The notes under the pieces: model-generated
Databases searched by the model: none
Told to the model about the DNA's origin: nothing
What the model saw: the letters and a program-made list of their open reading frames with translations, nothing else
Position numbers and translations under genes: made by a program
In this document: in pieces, positions 9,740 to 18,985 of the stretch
Position numbering within the stretch: position 1 is the stretch's first letter
How the letters are laid out: every line of letters begins with the position of its first letter
From: Mesobacillus subterraneus
GTDB taxonomy: Bacteria; Bacillota; Bacilli; Bacillales; Cytobacillaceae
NCBI RefSeq assembly: GCF_023715485.1
Contig: NZ_JAMBOF010000004.1
Location: 186,001 to 250,000, forward strand
Direction of reading: 5' to 3'
DNA length: 64,000 bases

Positions 9740-9863
9740 TTTTTCGTTTGACCTCCATGGTCGTTAAAGTGAAACTGCCATTTTACTATTTTATCTAAAA
9801 AACGGTGAAATTTCACTATTATAACCTTGTATATTCTTTATCCTACCATATTTATTAGATAGA

Positions 9864-9895
9864 ATAAAAAAAGACCGCATACTGGAACAGCGGTC
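9864..9895 (-). terminator. Terminator overlapping the stop of the wHTH protein gene
   Basis: GACCGC (9873-9878) pairs with GCGGTC (9890-9895), followed on the minus strand by seven T. The stem includes the stop codon region. Confidence 0.75.
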
Positions 9896-10472
9896 AGCAG
9901 GGAAACTTTTTGCCAATCAGGGTACTGATGGAACGGCAGAAGCCTCTCCATTCCTTCGGAAAAGAATCAAGCCCGCCGCTTTCATAGGTTTTCCCCTTGG
10001 TTTGCAGCTTTACAGACCAACTTGTTCCATCAACGATGATCCCCTCTGCCTGGTAATCCTCTTCCCACTCCCAAACATTAAAAGAGTATAGTCCCTTTTT
10101 AAAGTCTTCAACGAATCCATAATTATTTACCATAAATGGAACCGTGGCTCTTGAATCCAAATGCCATTCAAAATAAGTAAATGTATTTCGTTTGAAATCA
10201 ATTTTAATTCTCATCTCTGGTCCCGGATAGCCATGCAGCACTACTGTCATCATTAATGGTTCCTTTTCCGGACGAATCGAAACAATGTCATCTTTCAACA
10301 GAAATAGTTCAGTATTGCTGCTAATAAGTGATTTTATATAGGATGGCTCAACAGTATTCTCTAGATCATTCACTAATCTAGGACCTCGTTCACTCATCTC
10401 CTGACAAATCAGGGGAATGGTAGCTGTTCCCTTTTTTTCTAAAATATCGAGAATCGCTTCATACATTTTCAT
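9894..10472 (-). CDS. Uncharacterised protein with N-terminal winged-helix-like region
   Basis: 192 aa from the ATG (MKMYEAILDILEKKG). A TTG three codons earlier is possible, but it sits too close to the AAGGAAG site. Residues 1-70 read like a HARE/RpoE-delta-type winged helix (EAILDILEKKGTATIPLICQEM ... NTELFLLKDDIVSIR). The rest is beta-rich with many aromatics (FEWHLDS, YSFNVWEWEEDYQ), ending FCRSISTLIGKKFPC. No transmembrane segment or signal peptide is seen. It is monocistronic. I do not recognise the C-terminal domain, and the winged-helix reading is tentative. Confidence 0.7.
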   Translation of the reverse strand: MKMYEAILDILEKKGTATIPLICQEMSERGPRLVNDLENTVEPSYIKSLISSNTELFLLKDDIVSIRPEKEPLMMTVVLHGYPGPEMRIKIDFKRNTFTYFEWHLDSRATVPFMVNNYGFVEDFKKGLYSFNVWEWEEDYQAEGIIVDGTSWSVKLQTKGKTYESGGLDSFPKEWRGFCRSISTLIGKKFPC

Positions 10473-10890
10473 CTCGTTCAACTTCCTTTATTAAATTGTC
10501 TCTTTTACACTTGACTGTTGATTTCCATTTCAGACACATGCATTCAGCTGATGATTTTGAAATTTATATAATACTTTGTTAAACTTGACGGATTTTCCGC
10601 TCCAATCAACTCAGTTGCAAAATTCAGCAGCGCTTTTTAAAGCACCGTCTAGAAAATAAATTACTCACTCGAGTGTGGGGAAGCCTTTTATGCGCTTCCT
10701 TACCATCCAAAACTATAAATAAAGTATATAAAAAATTTCAACTGGTTTACTGTAACAAATCGCACGGAATACGAAAAAAAATACAGTTCCCGGTATGGTT
10801 TTATACTCCAAAAAACGACAAGTCGTTGTAGTTTCTTGTCTGTTTCTGCGCTTTCCCGAGAAATAATTTTCAGAATAAACTGTTATTTCC

Positions 10891-10935
10891 AATAAGTAAT
10901 TCCCTCCCTCTTAAAAAAGGAGGGAATTACTTATT
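10891..10935. other. Perfect 17-bp inverted repeat in the 10.5-11.0 kb gap
   Basis: AATAAGTAATTCCCTCC (10891-10907) and its exact complement (10919-10935) surround an 11-nt loop. Neither side has a T-run, and no gene ends nearby, so it is not an ordinary terminator. It lies about 115 nt upstream of the methyltransferase start. The rest of 10473-11050 shows no gene I can support. Confidence 0.7.
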
Positions 10936-11050
10936 GAACATAAGGTTTTGAAATCTATAAATAAGGAATAACAAATAATAGGCATTCTTTTCGAAAAAAA
11001 CAAGCTATGCTTAAACAGACATGACTAAAAACATTCAGGAGCTGAAAATA

Positions 11051-11650
11051 ATGATCGAGTCTATGGCAAAGCAATTTGAAAAACCTAAAGGCATTCTTGG
11101 AAAGCTCGCGGGAACTATCATGTATTTAGAAAATCGCAAGATAAATAAATGGAGTATCAAAAAGCTCCAGATTCAAAAGCGTGACCGTATTTTGGAGATC
11201 GGCTATGGTCCGGGGTATGGGATCAAAACAATGATGTCCAATTACCGGCTGATTACCGTGGATGGAGTTGACTTATCAGAAAAAATGCTTGATGAAGCTA
11301 CGAAAAGGAACAAAGAATGGATTGCGGCGGGCAAGGTGTATCTTTCAACAGGAGACGTTGTCCATTTCAAGCCTGATCACCATTATAATAAAATCATCTC
11401 AGTTAATAACTATCCCCTATGGGAAAAGCCTTTAACATCTCTAAAACATCTTTATCATTTGATGGATAGAAAAGGGAGAATTGTCCTCACAGTACAACCT
11501 CGTGAAGAAGGTTCAACGGATAAAACCGCTAGAGAATTAGGAGAAAAGATGAAGAATGATTTACTTCAGACAGGGTTCAAAAGACCTGACGTTTCATATA
11601 TAAAAGTCAGACCTGTCCTGACAGTTTGCGTCACAGCTGAAAAGGATTAG
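11051..11650 (+). CDS. Class I SAM-dependent methyltransferase
   Basis: 199 aa from ATG 11051, which follows CAGGAG at a suitable distance. An in-frame ATG at 11021 has no ribosome site. The Rossmann motif I is ILEIGYGPGYGI, motif II is GVDLSEKMLDEA, and 'STGDVVHF' marks motif III. This is the Methyltransf_11/25 type that methylates small molecules or lipids using S-adenosylmethionine. The N-terminus GKLAGTIMYLENRKINKW resembles UbiE/COQ5-like small methyltransferases of Bacillus with unknown substrate. It is monocistronic, with a terminator overlapping the stop. Confidence 0.85.
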   Translation: MIESMAKQFEKPKGILGKLAGTIMYLENRKINKWSIKKLQIQKRDRILEIGYGPGYGIKTMMSNYRLITVDGVDLSEKMLDEATKRNKEWIAAGKVYLSTGDVVHFKPDHHYNKIISVNNYPLWEKPLTSLKHLYHLMDRKGRIVLTVQPREEGSTDKTARELGEKMKNDLLQTGFKRPDVSYIKVRPVLTVCVTAEKD

Positions 11651-11685
11651 CCGCCATCCATTGAAAACGGACAGCGGCTTTATTA
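11649..11685 (+). terminator. Terminator of the methyltransferase gene
   Basis: AGCCGC (11649-11654) pairs with GCGGCT (11674-11679), followed by TTATT. The 240 bp from here to trpA contain no gene I can support. Confidence 0.65.
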
Positions 11686-11926
11686 AAGGTTATTGGAGAG
11701 TTCTGTGCATGTTCTATTCAACGAAAGGTGATTATTTCGCAGAATTGTTGAAAATGCCCAAAATGGAAATTTATGGGCGTAGCCTTACTTTCGCTTTTAC
11801 CCCTTTTTCTTTTTTTCTGGCATTCAGGAAAATGCAGCCTTTTTACTTCCCTTTGGCACGATTGGCAATGTCAGTGCAACTCATAATTCCCCATGCCAGT
11901 TGTGCTTTAGAAGGCTAGATCTATCT

Positions 11927-12697
11927 TTATATACTGACTGCATCGGCAGTCTTGACCAGCCTGTTAATTTCGTCTAATTCTCCCTGATCAAAAAGGTCGA
12001 CTATTTTGCTTCCGACGATGACTCCATCACAATATTTGCATACTTCTTCGACTTGTTCTGCATTAGACACTCCGAAGCCCGCAAGGACAGGAACAGGACT
12101 CATGCTTTTGACTGTTTTTAAGAACTCAGCTAGATCCTTGTTAAAATTATTCCTTGTTCCCGTAATTCCTGTTACTGTTACAGCATATATGAATCCGGAA
12201 GCTCTTTCCCCAATTTCTTTTATTCTTTCAGCGGGAGTGGTCAATGTCACAAGCCTGATCAAAGAGATATTCGCTTTATCTAGAGCAGGCAAAATAATTT
12301 CTTCCTCCTCGATTGGCAGATCAGGAATAATACAGCCTGCTATACCAGCTAACTTTGCATTTTCGGCAAAATTGTAAAAGCCATATGCGACGAGCGGATT
12401 TAAATAGGTCATAAGTATAAGCGGAATGGTGATCTCATGTTTATATTCCTTGAGATCTTCCAGCACTTTTTTCAGGGTAGTACCTTCCTTTAGCGCCCGG
12501 ATGCCTGCTTTTTGGATAGTCGGCCCATCTGCTACAGGATCTGAAAATGGGATGCCGATTTCAATCGCATCTGCACCGCATTCCTGCAAATAGAGCAGTC
12601 TATCTTTCAGGCATCGAAGTCCGCCATCACCTGCCATTATATATGGAACAAAAGCTTTTTTCCCTGTATCTGAAAGTGCCTTTTGAATTTTATCCAC
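11927..12697 (-). CDS. trpA: Tryptophan synthase alpha subunit
   Basis: 256 aa. It converts indole-3-glycerol phosphate to indole plus glyceraldehyde-3-phosphate and channels indole to TrpB. The TIM barrel shows the catalytic Glu in DAIEIGIPFSDPVADGPTIQ, the Asp in GCIIPDLPIEE, and the phosphate-binding GVSNAEQVEE with VIVGSKIV. It is last in the trp operon, and its start codon shares the last base of the trpB stop. No convincing terminator is visible downstream. Confidence 0.97.
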   Translation of the reverse strand: MDKIQKALSDTGKKAFVPYIMAGDGGLRCLKDRLLYLQECGADAIEIGIPFSDPVADGPTIQKAGIRALKEGTTLKKVLEDLKEYKHEITIPLILMTYLNPLVAYGFYNFAENAKLAGIAGCIIPDLPIEEEEIILPALDKANISLIRLVTLTTPAERIKEIGERASGFIYAVTVTGITGTRNNFNKDLAEFLKTVKSMSPVPVLAGFGVSNAEQVEEVCKYCDGVIVGSKIVDLFDQGELDEINRLVKTADAVSI

Positions 12698-13902
12698 TAT
12701 TCCTCTCCCCCTAACTTATCTTTGATTGTCTGAACATCCTTATCTCCACGGCCAGAAAGACAGACAACGATGTTTTCATCTTTGCTCATTTTTGCAGCCA
12801 GTTTAACAGCATACGCAATGGCATGTGCACTCTCCAAAGCAGGAATGATTCCTTCGAGTTTTGAAAGCAGTTGAAAAGCCTCCAGCGCTTCCTCATCAGT
12901 TACTGCTTCATATTTGATTCTATTAATATCATGAAGGTAACTATGTTCAGGACCTATGCCTGGATAATCGAGACCAGCTGAAATAGAGTGCGCTTCTTGA
13001 ATTTGCCCATCTTCATCCTGTAAGAGGTACATCATCGCTCCATGTAACACCCCGGGTTTTCCTTTTGAGAGGGAGGCAGCATGTTTCTCTGTCGTTAAAC
13101 CCAGTCCGGCAGCTTCTACACCATAGATTTCAACGCTTTCATCCTCAATGAATGGATAAAACAAGCCAATTGAATTGCTCCCGCCACCGATACACGCAAC
13201 AAGAGCATCAGGAAGCTTCCCTTCTTTTTCAATAAACTGCTTCTTTGTTTCCTTGCCGATTACACTTTGAAAATCACGGACCATCTTTGGAAATGGATGA
13301 GGGCCCATAACTGAACCAAGTATATAGTGAGTATCACGGACATTCGTTACCCAGTAGCGAAGCGCCTCGTTGACGGCATCCTTCAATGTTCCGCTTCCTG
13401 CATCAACACTGACCACTTTTGCACCGAGGAGTTCCATCCTGAATACGTTCAATTGCTGCCGTCTGATATCTTCTTTCCCCATGAAGATTACACAGTCTAA
13501 ATTCATTAATGCACATACAGTAGCTGTCGCAACACCATGCTGTCCGGCTCCTGTTTCAGCAACAATCTTTCGTTTCCCCATCCTGACCGCCAGTAATGCC
13601 TGCCCAACAGTATTATTGATTTTATGCGCACCGGTATGGTTAAGATCTTCACGTTTGAGGTGGATTTTTGCTCCACCTGCATGCTGGGTAAGGTTTTCCG
13701 CCAGGTACAAAGGAGTCTCTCGGCCAACGTAGTCCTTCATTAATTTCTGCAGTTCAACATGGAATTCGGCATCTTCCAAAGCACGACTGTATTCCTTTTC
13801 CAATTCCAGGACAGCCTGCATCAATGTCTCCGGCACGAACCTGCCCCCATATTGCCCAAAATGTCCTGTTTGATCAGGCATGTTATAAGTACTTGTTTTC
13901 AT
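12697..13902 (-). CDS. trpB: Tryptophan synthase beta subunit
   Basis: 401 aa, a full-length PLP enzyme condensing indole with serine. The PLP Lys is in [18 protein letters not shown]. The glycine-rich phosphate loop is [12 protein letters not shown], and the C-terminus carries [11 protein letters not shown]. It overlaps trpF by 4 nt upstream (ATGA type) and abuts trpA downstream, so translation is coupled along the operon. Confidence 0.98.
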   Translation of the reverse strand: MKTSTYNMPDQTGHFGQYGGRFVPETLMQAVLELEKEYSRALEDAEFHVELQKLMKDYVGRETPLYLAENLTQHAGGAKIHLKREDLNHTGAHKINNTVGQALLAVRMGKRKIVAETGAGQHGVATATVCALMNLDCVIFMGKEDIRRQQLNVFRMELLGAKVVSVDAGSGTLKDAVNEALRYWVTNVRDTHYILGSVMGPHPFPKMVRDFQSVIGKETKKQFIEKEGKLPDALVACIGGGSNSIGLFYPFIEDESVEIYGVEAAGLGLTTEKHAASLSKGKPGVLHGAMMYLLQDEDGQIQEAHSISAGLDYPGIGPEHSYLHDINRIKYEAVTDEEALEAFQLLSKLEGIIPALESAHAIAYAVKLAAKMSKDENIVVCLSGRGDKDVQTIKDKLGGEE

Positions 13903-14522
13903 ATGCTTAAATCCTCCTCTATCCGTTTTGCTCTCTTTATAAATTCCTTGATCTTAGCAAAATCTTTTTCTCCGTCTGTTTCAACACCGCTGCTCACATC
14001 GACCATTAGAGGTTTTACTTTGGAGATAGCCTCCTGTACGTTTGCAGGACTCAGGCCGCCTGCCAAAATAATGTTTGCCTTCGAGTTGCCCAACCCTTCG
14101 ACTGCGTTCCAGTCAAAGGTGGAACCATTTCCTCCCTTGTATTTCCCCGGAGGACTATCGAGCAAAATGTAAGGTACCTTTAATGAATCAATCAATTTCA
14201 CATCCTCATCTGATGCAATCGATGCTGATTTAATAATGGGCAAACCAATTTCTTCATAGTCATCAGGGCTCTCCTCCCCATGCAGCTGGATATGAGTTAA
14301 ACCTGCTGTCATGGATACTTTTTTAATCGTTTGAGGATTCTCATTCACAAACACTCCAACCTTCCATATATCTCCGGGAAGTGCTTCAATAATTCTCTTT
14401 GCATCCTCAGAAGTTATTTTCCTTTTACTTTCGGCGAACACAAATCCAAGCGCATCTGCTCCGCTTTCAACGGCATGTCTTGCTGCTTCAAGACTTTTAA
14501 TTCCGCATATTTTAACTTTCAA
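13899..14522 (-). CDS. trpF: Phosphoribosylanthranilate isomerase
   Basis: 207 aa TIM barrel. The N-terminal [20 protein letters not shown] contains the catalytic Cys. [21 protein letters not shown] and the C-terminal VDVSSGVET are conserved family blocks. It isomerises phosphoribosylanthranilate to CdRP. It overlaps trpC by 4 nt and trpB by 4 nt. Confidence 0.97.
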   Translation of the reverse strand: MKVKICGIKSLEAARHAVESGADALGFVFAESKRKITSEDAKRIIEALPGDIWKVGVFVNENPQTIKKVSMTAGLTHIQLHGEESPDDYEEIGLPIIKSASIASDEDVKLIDSLKVPYILLDSPPGKYKGGNGSTFDWNAVEGLGNSKANIILAGGLSPANVQEAISKVKPLMVDVSSGVETDGEKDFAKIKEFIKRAKRIEEDLSI

Positions 14523-15307
14523 AAACGGCTGCCTCCAATCGGAATCTTGAAATCAGCAAAGGATTTTCGAATGTCTGAGGAAGTCATGAATGTCTCTCCT
14601 ACAAGAATTCCACTTGCTCCTGAAGCTGCAGCTCGTAAAACATCTTCTCTCGTTTTTATCCCGCTCTCGCTGATTAGCAGCGCACCTGCTTTTTTCACTA
14701 GTGGGCCGAGCTTCTCGGTGTTTTTCAGGTCCACCTGAAAAGATTTTAAGTCTCGATTATTGATTCCGATTAACGGAGCATTGATTTCAACCGCTTTCTC
14801 GAGATCACTTTCATCATGAATTTCCACGAGGCACTCCAATCCACGAGAGGAAGCATAATTATGAAGCTCAGCTAGCTCTTCTTTATTTAGAACTGAAGCT
14901 ATCAGCAAAATCACATCTGCGCCTGAGGCTCCGGCAAGATCTATTTGAATGCGGTCTACAATGAAGTCCTTGCAAAGAATGGGAATATTTACGGTCTTCC
15001 GTACCTTTTGCAAGTCAGCAAATGACCCTTTAAAGCCTTTTTCATCCGTTAAAACTGATATAGCAGAGGCATCCGCTTCTGCATAAAGCTTTGCTTGCGC
15101 TTCAGGTACAAGCTTCAGGTTGATATCTCCCTTTGATGGAGATGCCCTCTTAAATTCAGCGATAATCGCTACATCCTCCGACACTCTCAATTTATGGATT
15201 AAGGAGTAAGTTTGAAAAGCAGTGTTTGTCATTTTAGTCCCAGCCTTTTTTAACAGCTGGACTTCTATTTTTTTCCGCTCTATAATACGCTCCAAAATTG
15301 TCCCCAA
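14519..15307 (-). CDS. trpC: Indole-3-glycerol phosphate synthase
   Basis: 262 aa TIM barrel. EFKRASPSKGDIN holds the catalytic Glu/Lys pair. CKDFIVDRIQI, IGINNRDLKSFQVDL and LISESGIKTREDV are the other signature blocks. It closes the indole ring from CdRP. The start ATG lies 3 nt after the trpD stop. Confidence 0.97.
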   Translation of the reverse strand: MGTILERIIERKKIEVQLLKKAGTKMTNTAFQTYSLIHKLRVSEDVAIIAEFKRASPSKGDINLKLVPEAQAKLYAEADASAISVLTDEKGFKGSFADLQKVRKTVNIPILCKDFIVDRIQIDLAGASGADVILLIASVLNKEELAELHNYASSRGLECLVEIHDESDLEKAVEINAPLIGINNRDLKSFQVDLKNTEKLGPLVKKAGALLISESGIKTREDVLRAAASGASGILVGETFMTSSDIRKSFADFKIPIGGSRF

Positions 15308-15309
15308 CG

Positions 15310-16332
15310 TTAACCCACCGCCCTGTATTTAGAATTAACTTCGATCAAATGCTCAAGCTTCGATAATGCACTGCCTGAATCGATACTTTCCTCTGCCGAA
15401 CTCACTCCTTGCAGGATGGAATCCGCCTGCCCTGCAGTAAATATTCCAATTCCTGCGTTCAACAACACGGTATCCCGATACGGACCTTTCTTCCCCTTTA
15501 ACACACTCTTCAATATCTCAGCATTATCCTTTGCATCACCGCCGCGAATAGTTGAGTTGTCATAGACTGGGAGATTAATTTCTTCTGGATGAAGGACCAA
15601 TCGATTCATATGCTCTCCCTCGAGGATGATCATTTCGTTTTCTCCGGAAAGTGAGGCTTCATCCATATTGCCAGCACCACTAATTATTACAGCTCGTTTC
15701 CGTTTAAGATTTGCAAGGACTTCGGCAAATTGATCCAGCATATCCCTCCTGTAAATACCGAGCATTTGATAGTCTAGTTGGACCGGATTTGTAAGTGGAC
15801 CAATCAAGTTGAACACGGTCGGTATTTTCAGTTCTCTTCTAACCTTTCCTATTTGCTTTAATCTTGGATGAACATGGGGTGCAAACAAAAAGGCAATTCC
15901 GTTTTCTACCAGGATTTCTTCAGTTGCTTCAGGAGCTAAGTCAAGACTGACACCCAGAGCTTCCAGCACATCAGCACTCCCCGATTTACTTGAAACACTC
16001 CGGCTGCCATGCTTTGCTATTGTAATTCCTGCCCCTGCGATAACAAAAGCTGCGGTGGTGCTAATATTGAAGCTTTTTGATCCATCCCCTCCAGTTCCAC
16101 AATTATCAAGAACATTCGGTATTTTCTTGTTGAAACTAAGCGAATACTTCCTTACCGCTTTTACGAGGCCAGAAATCTCTTCTGCCGTTTCACCCTTAGC
16201 CGTCAAACCAATTAAAAAGGCTGCTATTTCACTGTCGGTTATATCTTGTGTAAATAACTGCTGTACTGCTTCTTCCATCTCACATTCCATTAGCGGCTTT
16301 CCCACAATAAGCTTTTCAAGATAATGTTTCAT
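15310..16332 (-). CDS. trpD: Anthranilate phosphoribosyltransferase
   Basis: 340 aa. It transfers phosphoribose from PRPP to anthranilate. Signature motifs are DNCGTGGDGSKSFNIST (PRPP loop), AKHGSRSVSSKSGSADVLE and GPLTNPVQLDYQMLGIY. It overlaps trpG by 17 nt. Confidence 0.97.
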   Translation of the reverse strand: MKHYLEKLIVGKPLMECEMEEAVQQLFTQDITDSEIAAFLIGLTAKGETAEEISGLVKAVRKYSLSFNKKIPNVLDNCGTGGDGSKSFNISTTAAFVIAGAGITIAKHGSRSVSSKSGSADVLEALGVSLDLAPEATEEILVENGIAFLFAPHVHPRLKQIGKVRRELKIPTVFNLIGPLTNPVQLDYQMLGIYRRDMLDQFAEVLANLKRKRAVIISGAGNMDEASLSGENEMIILEGEHMNRLVLHPEEINLPVYDNSTIRGGDAKDNAEILKSVLKGKKGPYRDTVLLNAGIGIFTAGQADSILQGVSSAEESIDSGSALSKLEHLIEVNSKYRAVG

Positions 16333-16918
16333 AAACGAGTTTCCCCTTTCTTACCTCTTCAAGAAAATTTGAAAGAATTTGTTTGCCGCTTTTCGTGCCG
16401 ATTGACTCAGGGTGGAACTGCAGACCGAAAACCGGATAAACATTGTGCTTTATTGCCATTATTTCATTGTCTTCGACCGATTCAGCCAGTATGTCAAAAT
16501 CCGCAGGCAGTTTATTTTTATCGATTACAAGAGAGTGATATCTCATTACCTGTATATTTCCCGGCAAGGACTTCAACAGTGAAGTTCCTTGATGGCTCAT
16601 TGCTGATTCCTTGCCATGCATGATTCGTTTCGCTCTAATAATCGCTCCGCCAAACGCATAACCGATTGCCTGATGGCCTAAACAAATTCCAAGGATTGGA
16701 ATCGAAGAAGCAAACCTCCTCACAATGTCGACGCACATTCCGGCTTGTTCTGGTCTGCCAGGTCCTGGCGAAAGAACAATCGCTTCAGGAGACATTTGAT
16801 CGATTTCCTCCAAAGACAATTTGTCATTCCGTGCAGTTATCACTTCTGCACCTAACTCACTTAAATACTGGTATAGATTAAAGGTGAAGGAATCGTAATT
16901 ATCGATTAAAAGAATCAT
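16316..16918 (-). CDS. trpG: Anthranilate synthase glutamine amidotransferase (component II)
   Basis: 200 aa class I glutamine amidotransferase. It has the nucleophile Cys in GICLGHQAIG, the oxyanion segment LSPGPGRPEQAG and the His-Glu of FGLQFHPESIGT. It feeds ammonia to TrpE and may also serve PabB for folate, as the shared subunit does in B. subtilis, where it sits in the folate operon. Here it is inside the trp operon. It overlaps trpE by 20 nt. Confidence 0.93.
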   Translation of the reverse strand: MILLIDNYDSFTFNLYQYLSELGAEVITARNDKLSLEEIDQMSPEAIVLSPGPGRPEQAGMCVDIVRRFASSIPILGICLGHQAIGYAFGGAIIRAKRIMHGKESAMSHQGTSLLKSLPGNIQVMRYHSLVIDKNKLPADFDILAESVEDNEIMAIKHNVYPVFGLQFHPESIGTKSGKQILSNFLEEVRKGKLVYETLS

Positions 16919-18296
16919 CGGCTGCCTCCATCATTGCTCTTAATTTATGGTTCGTTTCCTCATATTCTTTTTCTGGGTCGGAGTCATGGACTATGCCGGC
17001 ACCAGCCTGAAGATAGCCTTTGCCATCCTTTACGATCAAGGTCCTGATCGCCAGAGCGAAATCCATGCTGCCACAGGCGGAGAAGTATCCGATCGCTCCG
17101 GAATAAACTCCTCTTTTTTCTGTTTCGAGGCTGTTTATGATTTGCATTGCCCTTATTTTTGGAGCCCCAGATACTGTTCCTGCTGGCAGACAAGCTGCGA
17201 GTCCTTCTAATGGATGTGCTTCAGGCAGCAACGTTCCGCTAACCTCTGAAACAAGGTGCATCACAAACTGATATCTCGCTATATCCATAAATTTATTGAT
17301 CTTCACACTGCCTATTTCGCAAATTCTTCCTAAATCGTTCCTCGAAAGGTCAACAAGCATTTTATGCTCTGCAAGCTCCTTTTCATCGACACGCAATTCA
17401 GCCTCAAGACGATCGTCTTCCTCAGCCGATCCCCCCCTTGGCCTTGTTCCGGCGATTGGGTTAGCGGTAATCGTCCTTGCTCTGAATTTCACCAGACTTT
17501 CGGGTGAAGAACCAGCGACTGAGTATTCGTCAAAATCAATAAAATACATATAGGGCGAAGGATTATCGATCCGTAATTTTCTGTAAAAAGAAAATGGATC
17601 ACCCTCGGCATTAGCTGTAAGCCTTCTGGATAACACAACTTGAAATATGTCCCCAGCCTCGATTAGCTTTTTTGCTTTTTCAACTGAACTTAAATATTCC
17701 TGCCGAGACAGAGATGGTTTAAAATCAGTCATCATAAACTTTGTCTCCGCCTGCTTTTCTCGTGATGAACTAATCTCTGCTTTTCTTTCCTTGAGCTTTA
17801 ACACGAGATCTTCCCTTGTTTGCTCGGGTAATAAAATCCCAATCAGAGTTATTTTTTGTTTCTGATGGTCGAACACAATAACGTCATTAAAAAACATCAG
17901 GTGGGCATCAGGCATATCTATCGGATTTTCAAGCAATGGCCCAATCTCTTCAAAATTCCGGATGAAATCATATCCAATAAAACCAACTCCGCCTCCAATA
18001 AAAGGAATATCAAGACCAGATTCAATCCTGGGCAGCAATTCTTTCAATGCCTCTGAAAAATCAGCAAATCTCCGCTCGTTCTGCCCCTTTGTTTTTAAAA
18101 TGGTTTCTCCATTTATGCTGAACAGTTCGAAAATGGGACTGCTCCCAATGAATGAATACCGTCCTGATTCATTATGTTTGTGGGAGCTTTCCAGGAGGAA
18201 CTTTTTCCTTCCTGAAATCTTGTGAAAAATGGAGATCGGTGTTAACGTATCTCCCTCGATTTCTTCTGTTAGTAACTCAAGCGCTTTTGCTTTCAT
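16899..18296 (-). CDS. trpE: Anthranilate synthase component I
   Basis: 465 aa from the ATG behind AAGGAGG, giving MKAKALELLTEEIEGD. A longer reading frame runs back into the T-box leader and is not expected to be translated. It converts chorismate to anthranilate. The N-terminal LLESSHKHNESGRYSFIG is the tryptophan-feedback region. The chorismate-binding core shows ANPIAGTRPRGGSAEEDDRLE, LVDLSRNDLGRI, AGTVSGAPKIRAM and QAGAGIVHDSDPEKEYEETN. It is first in trpEGDCFBA and is controlled by two upstream T-boxes. Confidence 0.97.
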   Translation of the reverse strand: MKAKALELLTEEIEGDTLTPISIFHKISGRKKFLLESSHKHNESGRYSFIGSSPIFELFSINGETILKTKGQNERRFADFSEALKELLPRIESGLDIPFIGGGVGFIGYDFIRNFEEIGPLLENPIDMPDAHLMFFNDVIVFDHQKQKITLIGILLPEQTREDLVLKLKERKAEISSSREKQAETKFMMTDFKPSLSRQEYLSSVEKAKKLIEAGDIFQVVLSRRLTANAEGDPFSFYRKLRIDNPSPYMYFIDFDEYSVAGSSPESLVKFRARTITANPIAGTRPRGGSAEEDDRLEAELRVDEKELAEHKMLVDLSRNDLGRICEIGSVKINKFMDIARYQFVMHLVSEVSGTLLPEAHPLEGLAACLPAGTVSGAPKIRAMQIINSLETEKRGVYSGAIGYFSACGSMDFALAIRTLIVKDGKGYLQAGAGIVHDSDPEKEYEETNHKLRAMMEAADDSFNR

Positions 18297-18311
18297 GAAA
18301 ATCCTCCTTAG

Positions 18312-18604
18312 AAAATAAAAAAGTCCCCTATACATACACAAAGAAATTGTGCTGTATAGAGGACGATTACGATTGGACCGCGGTGCCACCTCTTATTGGA
18401 ACGGAATCCGTTCCCTCTTTTCAGGTACAGGAAATAAGTGCATTTCTTTATACCCTATCCTTTTAACGGCGGAATCCCGGGCAGCCCTACTGAAGTTTCA
18501 AGCTGCCTCTCGCAAGGCCATTCGACAGGCATTTTCGTACCGGTTCACACCATACCCGGCTCTCTGAAACGAAAATTACCTACTTACTCTTCTTGCTCAT
18601 CGAG
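18312..18604 (-). promoter_or_regulatory. T-box riboswitch 2 (trpE-proximal), Trp specifier
   Basis: Read on the minus strand: AGAAGAGTAAGTAGG opens stem I, then CAGAGAGCCGGG, and the specifier-loop context GTCGAATGGCC puts codon TGG at 18520-18518. The T-box sequence AGGTGGCACCGCGG lies at 18392-18379. The terminator stem pairs GTCCTCTATACA with TGTATAGGGGAC (18364-18323) and ends in six T. Uncharged tRNA-Trp is expected to pair with TGG and stabilise the antiterminator. Confidence 0.93.
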
Positions 18605-18645
18605 TTATCATTATTAAATTAATTGCATTATTACCTGAAAAAAAC

Positions 18646-18935
18646 GAACAAAAAGGGTCCCCCGCCTTATAAAATAAGGACGAGAGACCCGTGGTGCCAC
18701 CTTGATTAGCCGAAAAAACGGCTCACTTAACAGCATCGAGCATTGAATGAATGCTTAATGCCTGCCTTTTGTAACGATAAGGCCTCTTCGCCAAAGCCTA
18801 CTGCCCTAAGGGTTCGGTTTGGAAGCTCGGAAGTCCATTCGCTGCAACAGCTACACTGATTCTCACCCGCCATCAGCTCTCTGAGGTACCCGTTTCAGTT
18901 ACTACTCTTCGTCAACGCTATACGATATATTGTTT
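18646..18935 (-). promoter_or_regulatory. T-box riboswitch 1 (promoter-proximal), Trp specifier
   Basis: The minus strand has GAAGAGTAGTAACTG, CAGAGAGCTGATGG and GGGTGAGAATCAG of stem I. The specifier context GCGAATGGACTTCC puts TGG at 18837-18835. The T-box sequence AAGGTGGCACCACGG lies at 18703-18689. The terminator stem GGGTCTCTCGTCC/GGGGGACCC is followed by five T (to about 18650). It precedes a second complete T-box, so transcripts must pass two tRNA-Trp checks. Confidence 0.93.
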
Positions 18936-18938
18936 TTA

Positions 18939-18967
18939 ATAATAAAACGCGCAAAGCCGATTGTCAA
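18939..18967 (-). promoter_or_regulatory. Sigma-A promoter of the trp operon
   Basis: Consensus TTGACA (18967-18962), a 17-bp spacer and TATTAT (18944-18939) on the minus strand, just upstream of T-box 1. It overlaps the end of the MOSC gene region. Confidence 0.85.
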
Positions 18968-18985
18968 ATAAAAAATTAAAATATT

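Noticed and set aside
11661-11918. 85-codon plus-strand ORF after the methyltransferase
   Set aside because: It starts inside the terminator hairpin, has no ribosome site and reads like random hydrophobic sequence.
18297-18389. 31-codon N-terminal extension of TrpE
   Set aside because: It lies inside the T-box terminator and has no ribosome site; the ATG at 18296 follows AAGGAGG.
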